In this document: positions 1 to 7,487 of the stretch, piece after piece
How the letters are laid out: each line of letters opens with the position of its first letter
How positions within the stretch are numbered: the stretch's first letter is position 1
Assembly: GCA_964493015.1 (NCBI GenBank)
Contig: CAZBLU010000023.1
Span: 1 to 24,290, forward strand
Direction of reading: 5' to 3'
From: Caldimicrobium sp964493015
GTDB lineage: Bacteria > Desulfobacterota > Thermodesulfobacteria > Thermodesulfobacteriales > Thermodesulfobacteriaceae
Length of the DNA: 24,290 nt
Made by a program: the position numbers and the translations under genes
The notes under the pieces: model-generated
Databases searched by the model: none
Told to the model about the DNA's origin: nothing
What the model saw: the letters and a program-made list of their open reading frames with translations, nothing else

Positions 1-873
1 CTTTGGAACCATACAGAGGAATTATACAACCTTATTGCCTCAACTGAAGGAAAACCTTATTTCTCTTTGGACCCTGATACAGCCACAAATGAATATTCCT
101 TTGAGGCAGCTCTTTATGCTGTAGGTGCTCAGAAAAGGGCCTTAAAATTACTTTTGGAAGAGGGTTATAATTATGCCTTTGCCTTAGTGAGACCTCCAGG
201 CCATCATGCTGAAAGAGATAGAGCTATGGGGTTTTGTCTCTTTAACAATGTGGCCTTAGCTGCCTATTACGCAAAAAATTACTATGGCCTTAAAAGGATC
301 CTTATTATTGACTTTGACCTCCACCATGGTAACGGCACTCAGAGGTCCTTTTACGAAGATCCAGAGGTCCTCTTTTTTTCTACCCACCAATTTCCCTATT
401 ATCCTGGCACAGGGAACTATAACGAAATAGGCTATGGCCTTGGGAGAGGCTTTACCATTAATGTGCCCCTCAAGGCCTATTGCGGAGACGATGACTTTAT
501 ATTTTTTTACCAAAATTTATTAAAACCTATTGCCCAGCAATATAAACCTGAAATAGTCCTTGTCTCTGCAGGCTTTGATTCCCTTAAAGGAGATCCTTTA
601 GGGAGTCTGCAGCTAAGTTATCAGGGGCTTTCCGTATTGATAAAAATCATTAAAGAGATAGCAGAACTCTCGGCTCATGGCAAAATCCTCCTTACCTTAG
701 AGGGTGGATATAATCTACAGAACCTTGCCGAGGGTGTTGCCACCATCATAAAAACCCTTACTAATAAGGAACAAGTAACTATTCCTCAGGAACTATCTCC
801 CAGTTCCTACTCCCTAACCCTTTTTGATAAGATTTCCGATCTTTTGAATTTCAAAAATTATTGGGAGGTTTAG
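1..873 (+). CDS. Histone deacetylase/acetylpolyamine amidohydrolase family protein (5' end cut by window)
   Basis: Zn-dependent deacetylase of the arginase/deacetylase fold, probably a cytoplasmic enzyme acting on acetylated amines or acetyl-lysine; the substrate cannot be told from sequence. The frame is open from base 1 (LWNHTEELYNLIAS), so the gene begins upstream; a TTG at 67 is internal, not the start. Visible family motifs in order: RPPGHHAERD (tandem His of the charge relay, around nt 190-220), DFDLHHGNGTQ (Asp and His Zn ligands, around nt 310-340), STHQFPYYPGTG, GFDSLKGDPLG (third Zn ligand Asp), and LEGGYN (catalytic Tyr). About 290 residues are visible against roughly 310-350 for the family, so only a short N-terminal part is missing. 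The stop lies 3 nt before the next gene, whose GGGAGG ribosome site is inside this gene's last codons, implying one operon. Confidence 0.93.
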   Translation, partial: LWNHTEELYNLIASTEGKPYFSLDPDTATNEYSFEAALYAVGAQKRALKLLLEEGYNYAFALVRPPGHHAERDRAMGFCLFNNVALAAYYAKNYYGLKRILIIDFDLHHGNGTQRSFYEDPEVLFFSTHQFPYYPGTGNYNEIGYGLGRGFTINVPLKAYCGDDDFIFFYQNLLKPIAQQYKPEIVLVSAGFDSLKGDPLGSLQLSYQGLSVLIKIIKEIAELSAHGKILLTLEGGYNLQNLAEGVATIIKTLTNKEQVTIPQELSPSSYSLTLFDKISDLLNFKNYWEV

Positions 874-876
874 CTC

Positions 877-2064
877 ATGGCCTTAGCTTCGCAAATCGAG
901 TCTTATTTAGAGAGAAGTTCCTGGATCCGAAAGATGTTCGAAGAGGGCTTGAAACTAAAGAAAATCCATGGAGAAGACAAGGTCTTTGATTTAAGTTTAG
1001 GAAACCCAGACCTTCCACCTCCACCTGAAGTAAGAGAAACCCTCCTAAAAATTGTGGAAGATTACAAACCTGAATTTCACCGCTACATGCCCAATGCAGG
1101 CTTTCCAGAAGTTAGAGAGATAATGGCTAAGAAAGTTTCTATAGAACATGAGATAAACATTTCATCTAATGAAATTATTATGACCTGTGGGGCAGCGGGA
1201 GCTTTAAATATAATATTTAAGGCTCTGCTAAATCCTGGAGAGGAGGTTATATTTCCATCGCCTTTCTTTGTAGAGTATTTTTTTTATGCTGAGAATCATC
1301 AAGGTAAAGCTGTTCCAGTTCCAACGAAGGAGGATTTTTCTCTTGATTTAGAGGCTATAGAGAGAGCGATCACGGAAAAGACGAAGATTGTCCTGATTAA
1401 TTCTCCTAACAATCCTACAGGGCAGATCTACTCAGAGGAGGAATTGGAGGCCCTTGGGGCCCTTCTTCGGGAAAAATCTGAAAAAAGGGGATATCCCATA
1501 TACTTAGTCTCCGATGAACCTTATAGAAATCTTGTCTATGATGGGGAGAAGGTGCCCTCTATTTTTAAGTTTTACCAGCAAAGTCTAATTGCTTACAGTT
1601 TTTCGAAGGAGCTATCCTTAGCTGGTGAGCGGATTGGCTTTGTAGCCCTGCATCCTGAGCTTGAGAACAGAGAAATGATCTTTGATGGGCTGGTCCTGGC
1701 TAATCGCATACTTGGCTTTGTAAATGCCCCAGCCTTGGCTCAAAGGATAGTAGCAAGCTGTGCCTTTGCTAAAGTGGCAGTGGATATCTATCAAAGACGT
1801 AGAGATCTCCTCTGCTCTATCTTGGAAGAGGGTGGACTAAAATTTGTTAAACCAAAGGGAAGCTTTTTCATCTTCCCCCAAACCCCAATAGATGATCTCC
1901 AATTTTGTGAAATCCTCAAAGAACACCTCATTCTTGCTGTTCCAGGAAGAGGGTTTGGCCTCTCTAATCATATAAGATTAGCCTTCTGTGTAGATGAAGA
2001 AATCATCTTAAAGATGCGCACTAACTTCTTGATAGCATGTGAAAAAGTTAAAAAGTTAGGTTAA
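877..2064 (+). CDS. Class I/II pyridoxal-phosphate aminotransferase
   Basis: Fold-type I PLP aminotransferase of 395 residues, the usual length of the aspartate-aminotransferase-like family. Visible motifs: SLGNPDLPPPPEV near the N-terminus (substrate-binding segment), MTCGAAGALN (phosphate-binding region), SPNNPTGQIYS (Asn of the PLP site), SDEPYRNLVYDG (Asp that pairs with the pyridine nitrogen, plus Tyr), and YSFSKELSLAGERIGF, in which K244 should form the Schiff base. Substrate specificity is not readable; aspartate, aromatic or alanine transamination are all possible, and the annotation should stay generic. The start is the ATG 3 nt after the deacetylase-like gene with a good GGGAGG upstream. 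The stop is followed 3 nt later by the GTG of tgt, so translation is probably coupled through the run. Confidence 0.92.
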   Translation: MALASQIESYLERSSWIRKMFEEGLKLKKIHGEDKVFDLSLGNPDLPPPPEVRETLLKIVEDYKPEFHRYMPNAGFPEVREIMAKKVSIEHEINISSNEIIMTCGAAGALNIIFKALLNPGEEVIFPSPFFVEYFFYAENHQGKAVPVPTKEDFSLDLEAIERAITEKTKIVLINSPNNPTGQIYSEEELEALGALLREKSEKRGYPIYLVSDEPYRNLVYDGEKVPSIFKFYQQSLIAYSFSKELSLAGERIGFVALHPELENREMIFDGLVLANRILGFVNAPALAQRIVASCAFAKVAVDIYQRRRDLLCSILEEGGLKFVKPKGSFFIFPQTPIDDLQFCEILKEHLILAVPGRGFGLSNHIRLAFCVDEEIILKMRTNFLIACEKVKKLG

Positions 2065-2067
2065 CTG

Positions 2068-3210
2068 GTGTTTAAATTTAAAATTCTTTATCGGGATAAT
2101 CAAAGTTTGGCCCGTCTTGGGATTATCATTACTCCAAGGGGAGTAATACCTACTCCTGTTTTTATGCCTGTAGGCACTCAGGGGTCTGTGAAGGCCCTAT
2201 TGCCAGAATTAGTTGCTGCCTTAGGTTACAAAATAATCTTAGGCAATACTTATCATCTTCTCTTGAGACCTGGACCAGCGGTTATTGAAATGGCAGGTGG
2301 TCTACATAAGTTCATGCATTGGAAGGGACTAATACTTACAGATAGTGGAGGCTTTCAGGTCTATAGCTTGTCTGGGTATAGAAAAATCACTGATGAGGGC
2401 ATTCTCTTCAGATCTCACCTTGATGGTAGTGAGTATTTTCTCACCCCCGAGGTAGCCTTAGATGTCCAGCTTAAGCTGAATTCTGACATCCTTATGGTTC
2501 TTGATGTCTGCATCCCATATCCAGCCTCAAGGGAAGAAACAGCTAAATTAACAGAGCTAACTCATAGGTGGGCAGAGAGATCTCTTAACTATTGGCAAGG
2601 AAAAGGAAAAGGTAAGGCCCTTTTTGGTATTATTCAAGGGGGAATGTTTGAGGACTTAAGGAAAAGGAGTGCCCAGTTTATAGCAGAACATCCCTTTGAT
2701 GGTCTTGCCTTAGGGGGCCTTTCCGTAGGAGAGCCCATGGAAATAAGGAATGCTATGATTGAGGCAGCTATCCCCTTTTTACCAGAAGATAAACCCCGCT
2801 ATCTCATGGGAGTCGGGACTCCTCTTGATATAGTGGAAGCAGTAATTAGGGGTGTGGACATGTTTGACTGTGTCCTTCCCACAAGGAATGCTCGAAGAGG
2901 CTCCCTCTTCACATCGCAGGGGATGATTTCTATTAAGAGGTCAGAGTATAAAGAAGACTTTACTCCTCTTGATCCAGAATGTTCATGTTATACTTGTAGA
3001 AATTATACCAAGGCCTACTTAAGACATCTCTTTCTCTCTAAGGAGTTGCTTGCCTACACTCTCTTATCCCTTCACAATCTCACCTATTATGGTAGAATTA
3101 TGCAGGAAATAAGGGAGGCTATAAGGAGAGGAACTATTTTTGAGCTTAGGGATAAATTAAAAGAGCTATACGAAAAACAACCACAGGAGGAAGAAAATGG
3201 ATCTAATTAA
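2068..3210 (+). CDS. tgt: tRNA-guanine transglycosylase
   Basis: Bacterial TGT, which swaps guanine 34 of GUN-anticodon tRNAs for preQ1 in queuosine synthesis. The 380 residues match the family length. Visible: DSGGFQVYS with the general-base Asp at D92, FGIIQGGMFEDLR, GGLSVGEP of the substrate pocket, MFDCVLPTRNARRG with nucleophile D267, and a Zn site formed by C305, C307, C310 and H336 (CSCYTC followed by LHNL). The start is a GTG 3 nt after the aminotransferase stop; the next Met is beyond the conserved N-terminal strand. The 3' end overlaps yajC by 14 nt. The tgt-yajC pair is a common bacterial arrangement, usually continued by secD and secF, which are not present here. Confidence 0.97.
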   Translation: MFKFKILYRDNQSLARLGIIITPRGVIPTPVFMPVGTQGSVKALLPELVAALGYKIILGNTYHLLLRPGPAVIEMAGGLHKFMHWKGLILTDSGGFQVYSLSGYRKITDEGILFRSHLDGSEYFLTPEVALDVQLKLNSDILMVLDVCIPYPASREETAKLTELTHRWAERSLNYWQGKGKGKALFGIIQGGMFEDLRKRSAQFIAEHPFDGLALGGLSVGEPMEIRNAMIEAAIPFLPEDKPRYLMGVGTPLDIVEAVIRGVDMFDCVLPTRNARRGSLFTSQGMISIKRSEYKEDFTPLDPECSCYTCRNYTKAYLRHLFLSKELLAYTLLSLHNLTYYGRIMQEIREAIRRGTIFELRDKLKELYEKQPQEEENGSN

Positions 3211-3541
3211 GCTTTTTTCTTTAGCAGAGGCCTTAGCTATGGCACCCCCTCCTCAAGGCCAAGGGGGACAGGGAGGTTTGGTTGGCCTAATTATGACCCT
3301 TCTCCCACTCATTCTCATCTTCGTAGTTTTTTATTTTCTCCTTATAAGACCTCAACAAAAGAGGATAAAGGAGCATCAAAAGTTTCTCTCGGAACTTAGG
3401 CCAGGTCAAAGAGTTTTCACTACAGGAGGACTCGTAGGCAGGATCACCAAAATTGAGGGAGACCTTGTCTGGTTAGAAGTGGATAAGGATGTTGAGATCC
3501 CTGTCATTAAGGGATATATTAGTGGCAGCTATCAACAGTAG
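3197..3541 (+). CDS. yajC: Sec translocon accessory protein YajC
   Basis: Small single-span inner-membrane protein that associates with SecDF-YidC. It has 114 residues: a Gly/Gln-rich N-terminal stretch, one hydrophobic helix (about residues 30-49), then the family signature LIRPQQKRIKEHQKFL and a short cytoplasmic beta domain with RVFTTGGLVGRI. The ATG at 3197 lies inside the end of tgt (14-nt overlap) and has a strong AGGAGG 7 nt upstream. The stop overlaps the end of the convergent trmFO by 23 nt. The usual secD and secF partners do not follow, so they must lie elsewhere in the genome. Confidence 0.95.
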   Translation: MDLIKLFSLAEALAMAPPPQGQGGQGGLVGLIMTLLPLILIFVVFYFLLIRPQQKRIKEHQKFLSELRPGQRVFTTGGLVGRITKIEGDLVWLEVDKDVEIPVIKGYISGSYQQ

Positions 3542-4847
3542 ATATAGATTTTAGCCAAGCTTCTAATTTTTCCAAGGCCCTTTGTGCTAAAAGTTCATAT
3601 TTATCTTTTTTTGCTGTTTTGGGAAGAATAATAGGGGGAAAAAGCCCCCAATTTATATTCATAGGCTGAAAATGCTTGGGATTAGCCTTTTGCAGATAAC
3701 TCATAAGAGCTCCTATGGCAGTCTCAGGTGGTGGGAGGATAAGTGGTTCTCCAAGGGCAAGTCTTGCCGCATTTAAGCCAGCCATAAGCCCCATAGCCGT
3801 AGATTCCACATAGCCTTCAACTCCAGTAATTTGGCCAGCTAAAAATACATTTGGCTTTGAGCGAAGCTGTAGATAGGGAGTTAGCACCAAGGGGGCATTA
3901 ACAAAGGTATTACGATGAACGGAGCCAAAACGAGCAAATTCTGCCCTCTCTAAGCCAGGAATCATCCTAAAAACCCTCTCCTGTTCGTGATATTTCAATT
4001 TGGTCTGAAAACCAACCATATTGTATAGTGTCTTCTCTTTATTTTCAGGCCTAAGTTGCACCACCGCAAAAGGTTTTTTCCCAGTTCTTGGGTCTATGAG
4101 GCCAACAGGTTTCATAGGACCATAGGCTAAGGTGTATTTACCTCTCTCAGCCATAACCTCGATGGGTAAACAGCCTTCAAAATATTTAGGTTCTTCAAAG
4201 GGGCGTAATGGGACCTTTTCAGCTCTAAGCAACTCCTCCACAAAGGCTTCATATTCCTCTTTAGTTAGAGGACAATTGACATAGACTCCCTCTTCACTAC
4301 TTCCTCTGTCTGCTATAAAAACCTTTTCCCAGTTAATAGAGTCTGCATAAACTATGGGAGAAAGGGCATCATAAAAATGAAGAAAAGGAGCCTCAATAAG
4401 GGAGGCTAAATGCTGAGCGAGAGCTTCACTGGTGAGTGGCCCCGTAGCTACGATAACAATTTTATCAAGTGGTATTTCTTTAACCTCTTCCCTTATTATT
4501 TGGATATTATCAAAACTCTGCATTCTTTCCGTAATATATTGGGCAAAGACCTCCCTATCTACTACCCAGGCCTTTCCTCCTGGTATTTCAGAAACACTGG
4601 CTGCTTCCATAATTAGAGATCCAAGTCTTTTCAATTCCTCTTTGAGAAGACCTACAGCTTTAGTCAGGTCTTTTGAACGTAGGGAGTTAGAACATACCAG
4701 TTCCCCGAAAAGACCAGTTTTATGAGCTGGAGTAAGTTTGTAGGGGCGCATTTCATAAAGTTTTACCCTAAAGCCCCTCTTGGCAAGTTGAAAGGCAGCC
4801 TCTGAGCCAGCAAGGCCAGCTCCTATAACTACAATCTCCTCACTCAT
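3519..4847 (-). CDS. trmFO: Methylenetetrahydrofolate-tRNA-(uracil-54-C5)-methyltransferase (FADH2)
   Basis: TrmFO makes 5-methyluridine at position 54 of the tRNA T loop, using methylenetetrahydrofolate as carbon donor and FAD as reductant. The 442 residues fit the family. Visible: N-terminal Rossmann motif VIGAGLAGSEAA (residues 7-18), YEMRP, GELVCSNSLRSKD with the redox Cys at C52, YFEGCLPIEVMAERG carrying the second conserved Cys, FQTKLKYHEQERVFRMIPGL, and GQITGVEGYVESTAMGL. The ATG at 4847 starts directly with the FAD-binding strand; only a weak purine run precedes it. The C-terminal tail (STVDSCH) overlaps the convergent yajC gene. Both window tRNAs have a TTCGAAT T loop and so are plausible substrates. 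Confidence 0.97.
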   Translation of the reverse strand: MSEEIVVIGAGLAGSEAAFQLAKRGFRVKLYEMRPYKLTPAHKTGLFGELVCSNSLRSKDLTKAVGLLKEELKRLGSLIMEAASVSEIPGGKAWVVDREVFAQYITERMQSFDNIQIIREEVKEIPLDKIVIVATGPLTSEALAQHLASLIEAPFLHFYDALSPIVYADSINWEKVFIADRGSSEEGVYVNCPLTKEEYEAFVEELLRAEKVPLRPFEEPKYFEGCLPIEVMAERGKYTLAYGPMKPVGLIDPRTGKKPFAVVQLRPENKEKTLYNMVGFQTKLKYHEQERVFRMIPGLERAEFARFGSVHRNTFVNAPLVLTPYLQLRSKPNVFLAGQITGVEGYVESTAMGLMAGLNAARLALGEPLILPPPETAIGALMSYLQKANPKHFQPMNINWGLFPPIILPKTAKKDKYELLAQRALEKLEAWLKSISTVDSCH

Positions 4848-5097
4848 AGCCCCTAACTCTTGATTTTATGTGTAATCCCTGATCAAAATATAATGCATTT
4901 AATGAAAAAATAAAATTATCAAGCTAACCCAAAGGATTTGACCTGAGCCTAATAAAGGTCTCCTTATTCAATACCCTTGGTAAACTCTTTAACCTTGCAA
5001 GCGTCAATTCAAAGTTTTAGCTTTTTAAACAGCCTATAGCCTACAGTGAAATCTTTAAACTAAGATTTGCTTTAGAATAATAACTGAAGAAATAAAG

Positions 5098-5169
5098 AGC
5101 GGGTGACGGGATTCGAACCCGCGACCTAAAGCTTGGGAAGCTTTCGCTCTACCCCTGAGCTACACCCGC
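5098..5169 (-). tRNA. tRNA-Gly (anticodon CCC)
   Basis: The reverse complement folds as a standard cloverleaf: acceptor GCGGGTG/CACCCGC, D arm GCTC/GAGC, anticodon stem AAAGC/GCTTT with loop TTCCCAA giving anticodon CCC (reads GGG), T arm around TTCGAAT, and discriminator U73 as expected for bacterial glycine tRNA. It is 72 nt with no encoded CCA. A promoter-like pair lies just upstream. Confidence 0.96.
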
Positions 5170-5185
5170 TTTTTTCGTGTTTAAT

Positions 5186-5213
5186 ATATTAATACATCTT
5201 AGAAAATTGACAA
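5186..5213 (-). promoter_or_regulatory. Putative sigma-70 promoter of tRNA-Gly
   Basis: On the minus strand TTGTCA (5213-5208) is followed after 16 nt by TAATAT (5191-5186), placing the expected start about 10 nt before the mature tRNA 5' end at 5169. It abuts the fmdB terminator hairpin. Confidence 0.55.
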
Positions 5214-5230
5214 GGGGGCAGAATTCCCCC
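5214..5230 (-). terminator. Hairpin terminator-like element after the FmdB gene
   Basis: GGGGG-AATTCTG-CCCCC perfect hairpin 18 nt past the FmdB-family stop. The T tract after it is poor (TTGTCAATTTT), so termination is likely but not certain. The element immediately precedes the tRNA-Gly promoter, separating the two units. Confidence 0.55.
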
Positions 5231-5248
5231 ATTTTAAACCTTCCACCC

Positions 5249-5494
5249 TTAGGAATCTGCATTAGAGGCCTCTTTCTGACCTTCCTCTGACCTTTTTTCA
5301 GAAGAGGACCTCTCTTTTCGGGCGTAATCAGTGACATACCAACCTGTGCCCTTAAGAATAAAACCACTTTGACTAATTAACCTCCTAACCTCTCCCCCAC
5401 ACTTTTCACAATTCTTAAGGGGGTCATCTGTAATCTTTTGCCAAACCTCAAAGTGATAACCACAATTCAGACACTCATATTCATAAATAGCCAT
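5249..5494 (-). CDS. FmdB family zinc-ribbon protein
   Basis: Small protein of 81 residues starting MAIYEYECLNCG, typical of the FmdB/CxxC_CXXC_SSSS putative regulator family. Two CxxC pairs (C8/C11 and C29/C32) form a zinc ribbon, followed by a conserved hydrophobic segment (LISQSGFILKGTGWYVTDY) and a charged Ser/Glu/Lys tail. I chose the ATG at 5494 over a GTG at 5503 because GGAGG sits 9 nt upstream of the ATG and the family begins exactly there. The molecular role is unknown; a regulatory function was proposed for family members but is not demonstrated by this sequence. A G5/C5 hairpin follows the stop. Confidence 0.9.
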   Translation of the reverse strand: MAIYEYECLNCGYHFEVWQKITDDPLKNCEKCGGEVRRLISQSGFILKGTGWYVTDYARKERSSSEKRSEEGQKEASNADS

Positions 5495-5540
5495 ACCCCT
5501 CACCTCCCCACCAGTTGTTCTTGGAAGAACTTTGATAAAA

Positions 5541-5837
5541 TTAAAGCAAATTGAATTTCTTTAGGGCTTCAGCTAAGGAAACNNNNNNNNNNNNNNNNNN
5601 NNNNNNNNNNNNNNNNNNNNNNNNNNNNNNNNNNNNNNNNNNNNNNNNNNNNNNNNNNNNNNNNNNNNNNNNNNNNNNNNNNCGTTTGTCCATTTCTTGA
5701 AGTTTTGTCTCAATACGAATTAGTCTTTCCTTGTCCTCTAAAGTAAAAGGCACCTCTTTGCTAAAAGTAACTTGAGCAGAAAATATGGTTAGGACAATAA
5801 CCATCAGAAAAAGGTATACTTTGCTTAACACAGCCAT
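5541..5837 (-). CDS. Exported coiled-coil protein interrupted by an assembly gap (true length unknown)
   Basis: The two ends of one gene are visible around a 100-N gap. The N-terminal part begins with a signal peptide or signal anchor (MAVLSKVYLFLMVIVLTIF, residues 1-19), then KEVPFTLEDKERLIRIETKLQEMDK, with the last two bases before the gap (CG) encoding Arg whatever follows. The C-terminal part, VSLAEALKKFNLL, ends at 5541. The pattern 'ERLIRIETKLQEMDKR' resembles small proteins with heptad-repeat coiled coils and a C-terminal membrane helix seen in thermophiles, which is my recollection of the family rather than a database result. The 100 N is a placeholder, so neither the length nor the frame across it is known. 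Function unknown. Confidence 0.6.
   Translation of the reverse strand: MAVLSKVYLFLMVIVLTIFSAQVTFSKEVPFTLEDKERLIRIETKLQEMDKXXXXXXXXXXXXXXXXXXXXXXXXXXXXXXXXXXVSLAEALKKFNLL
5583..5682. other. Assembly gap (100 N), real
   Basis: Exactly 100 N, the conventional unknown-length scaffold gap. The flanks share no sequence, so bases are really missing here, unlike the gap at 7333-7432. Confidence 0.98.
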
Positions 5838-5886
5838 AACCCCTCAATCAAAGTTTCTATTAAATATTAATTCACTCCAAAAAGTT

Positions 5887-6963
5887 TTAAAGGGGTTTTC
5901 CCTTAGGGTATGAGCCAAGCCATACAACTTGAAGGCAATATCTTTGAATATCTGCAATGCATTCAGAGACAAGAGGATCTTTTATGTGGCCCTCACAATC
6001 GAGGAAAAAGATATATTTCCAGGGCTCATCCTTTGAAGGCCTACTTTCAATTTTAGTTAAATTTATTTTTCTCTCAGCAAATCCCTTTAGAACCTCGTAG
6101 AGGGCACCTGGTTTATCTGCTACACTGAAAATTAGAGAGGTCTTATCATTTCCTGTAGGGGGAACTTCCATTTTCCCGATGATCCAAAATCTGGTAGAAT
6201 TACCTCTAATATCCTCGATATTTTTGGCTACAATCTGCAAATGATAAAGCTTTGCAGCCATGAGGCTTGCTATAGCCCCCACACTTTCATCCACAGCTGC
6301 CCATTTAGCAGCTAAGGCCGTTGAAGATACAGTTTCCACAGGAACTGAGGGCAGCTTCTTTCTAAGCCACTTACGGCACTGAGCAATAGCCTGAGGATGG
6401 GAGAGAATTTTCTTTATATCCTCCAGTTTTCCCGTTTGATTCATCAAATGGTGAGATATGGGCTCATAGATTTCCCCACAGACCTTAAGTCCATATTCAT
6501 AGATGGCATCAAGGGTAGTTGCCACTACTCCTTCGATAGAATTCTCAATAGGCACCACTCCAAAGTGAGCTCTCTCGGAACTTACCTCTTCAAAGACATC
6601 AATGATAGTCTCCACGGGGATAAAATGGGCTGAAACCCCAAAATAATGCTGGGCAGCTATGTGACTAAAGGTTGCTTCTGGACCGAGAAAGGCAACTTTG
6701 GGTTTTTCCTGTGAAGAACGACAGGCCCGAATTATTTCTGAGTAAACAAGTTTAAGAGTATCCTCTGGGAAAACACCTTTGTTGAGTTCAAGAACACGCT
6801 TAATAACCTGTTTTTCTCTGGTAAGATCAAAGGTCTGCACCCCCTTTTCCTCTTTTAGCTTGCCAATCTTTTGAGCAAGCTCAAGCCTTTCCTTGAGAAG
6901 TTCTACAATCTCCTCATCAATTTTATCTATCCTCTTTCTTAACTCACTAAGCCCCTTGTCCAT
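5887..6963 (-). CDS. pheA: Bifunctional chorismate mutase/prephenate dehydratase
   Basis: Converts chorismate to prephenate and then phenylpyruvate for phenylalanine synthesis. Three domains: AroQ-type chorismate mutase (about residues 1-90, LSELRKRIDKIDEEIVELLKERLELA and KGVQTFDLTREKQV), prephenate dehydratase (about 93-275, VAFLGPEATFSHIAA, VPIENSIEGVV, and the catalytic TRFWIIG), and an ACT domain (about 280-358, SLIFSVADKPGALYEVLKGF with ESRPSKDEPWKYIFFLDCEGH, the Phe-binding ESRP motif), implying feedback inhibition by Phe. The open frame extends to 7011, but I chose ATG 6963 (MDKGLSELRK), giving 358 residues: the added 16 residues look like non-coding sequence and lie around the predicted transcription start. 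There is no strong ribosome site. Confidence 0.95.
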   Translation of the reverse strand: MDKGLSELRKRIDKIDEEIVELLKERLELAQKIGKLKEEKGVQTFDLTREKQVIKRVLELNKGVFPEDTLKLVYSEIIRACRSSQEKPKVAFLGPEATFSHIAAQHYFGVSAHFIPVETIIDVFEEVSSERAHFGVVPIENSIEGVVATTLDAIYEYGLKVCGEIYEPISHHLMNQTGKLEDIKKILSHPQAIAQCRKWLRKKLPSVPVETVSSTALAAKWAAVDESVGAIASLMAAKLYHLQIVAKNIEDIRGNSTRFWIIGKMEVPPTGNDKTSLIFSVADKPGALYEVLKGFAERKINLTKIESRPSKDEPWKYIFFLDCEGHIKDPLVSECIADIQRYCLQVVWLGSYPKGKPL

Positions 6964-7011
6964 AATTAATAAATTTAATCTGAAAGTTAAAAAAAACAAT
7001 GGAGGCACCAT

Positions 7012-7039
7012 TTTATAGTGAATATCTTAAAACTTTCAA
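7012..7039 (-). promoter_or_regulatory. Putative promoter of pheA
   Basis: Minus-strand TTGAAA (7039-7034), 16-nt spacer, TATAAA (7017-7012). The predicted start near 7005 would leave a leader of about 40 nt before the ATG at 6963 and exclude the longer open frame beginning at 7011. Confidence 0.45.
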
Positions 7040-7132
7040 AATTAATTTAAATAAAAATAGACAAAGATATCTTACCTAATTTAAAATCAGACATTTTAAA
7101 ACTTCTTTGTAACACATTACCTTTCTATCTAT

Positions 7133-7236
7133 GAAGAATTATTTTATAAAAATATTCAATTTGATTATTGACAATATTTTACTTAGGCCTAAAATATTCG
7201 TAGAGACTTAGATAGTGAATTTTAAAATAATTCTTC
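7133..7236. repeat. Nested inverted repeats around a promoter
   Basis: Outer arms GAAGAATTATTTTA (7133-7146) and TAAAATAATTCTTC (7223-7236) are perfect 14-bp inverted copies. Inner arms AATATTTTA (7173-7181) and TAAAATATT (7190-7198) are perfect 9-bp inverted copies. The two pairs share almost the same centre (about 7185). The forward promoter's spacer and -10 box fall within the inner pair. It could be an operator, a cruciform, an invertible segment or a small MITE-like relic; no target-site duplication is evident. Confidence 0.75.
7168..7195 (+). promoter_or_regulatory. Near-consensus promoter for the c-di-GMP gene
   Basis: TTGACA (7168-7173), 16-nt spacer, TAAAAT (7190-7195); expected start near 7202, about 50 nt before the TTG start at 7253, which has AGGAGA at 7242-7247. 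The -10 is embedded in an inverted repeat that could be a repressor site. Confidence 0.6.
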
Positions 7237-7277
7237 CTTATAGGAGATAGTTTTGTCAGTAACCTTTGCTGTATGCC

Positions 7278-7487
7278 CCTGTGATATTGAAAGGGACCTG
7301 GAATTCTGGCAAGAGGTCCATCAAAGCTTAGANNNNNNNNNNNNNNNNNNNNNNNNNNNNNNNNNNNNNNNNNNNNNNNNNNNNNNNNNNNNNNNNNNNN
7401 NNNNNNNNNNNNNNNNNNNNNNNNNNNNNNNNCCTGTGATATTGAAAGGGACCTGGAATTCTGGCAAGAGGTCCATCAAAGCTTAGA
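7278..7487 (+). repeat. 55-bp direct repeat flanking the gap (assembly overlap)
   Basis: The 55 bases 7278-7332 recur exactly at 7433-7487, abutting both sides of the N run. Removing one copy and the Ns (155 nt) places the downstream frame in register with the upstream start codon. This is the signature of two contigs overlapping by one k-mer and then scaffolded instead of merged. Confidence 0.95.
7333..7432. other. Assembly gap (100 N), apparently spurious
   Basis: Exactly 100 N between two identical 55-bp ends. Probably no sequence is missing here. Confidence 0.95.

Noticed and set aside
4410..4725. Two plus-strand open frames opposite trmFO
   Set aside because: They lie wholly within the well-conserved trmFO on the other strand and show no family features.
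4848..5097. 250-nt stretch between trmFO and tRNA-Gly
   Set aside because: No open frame, RNA fold or convincing -35/-10 pair was found; a short GGCTATAGGCT-type direct repeat near 5030 seems incidental.
6964..7011. 16-residue N-terminal extension of pheA (start at 7011)
   Set aside because: The sequence is unlike AroQ N-termini and sits at the predicted transcription start; ATG 6963 matches the family start.
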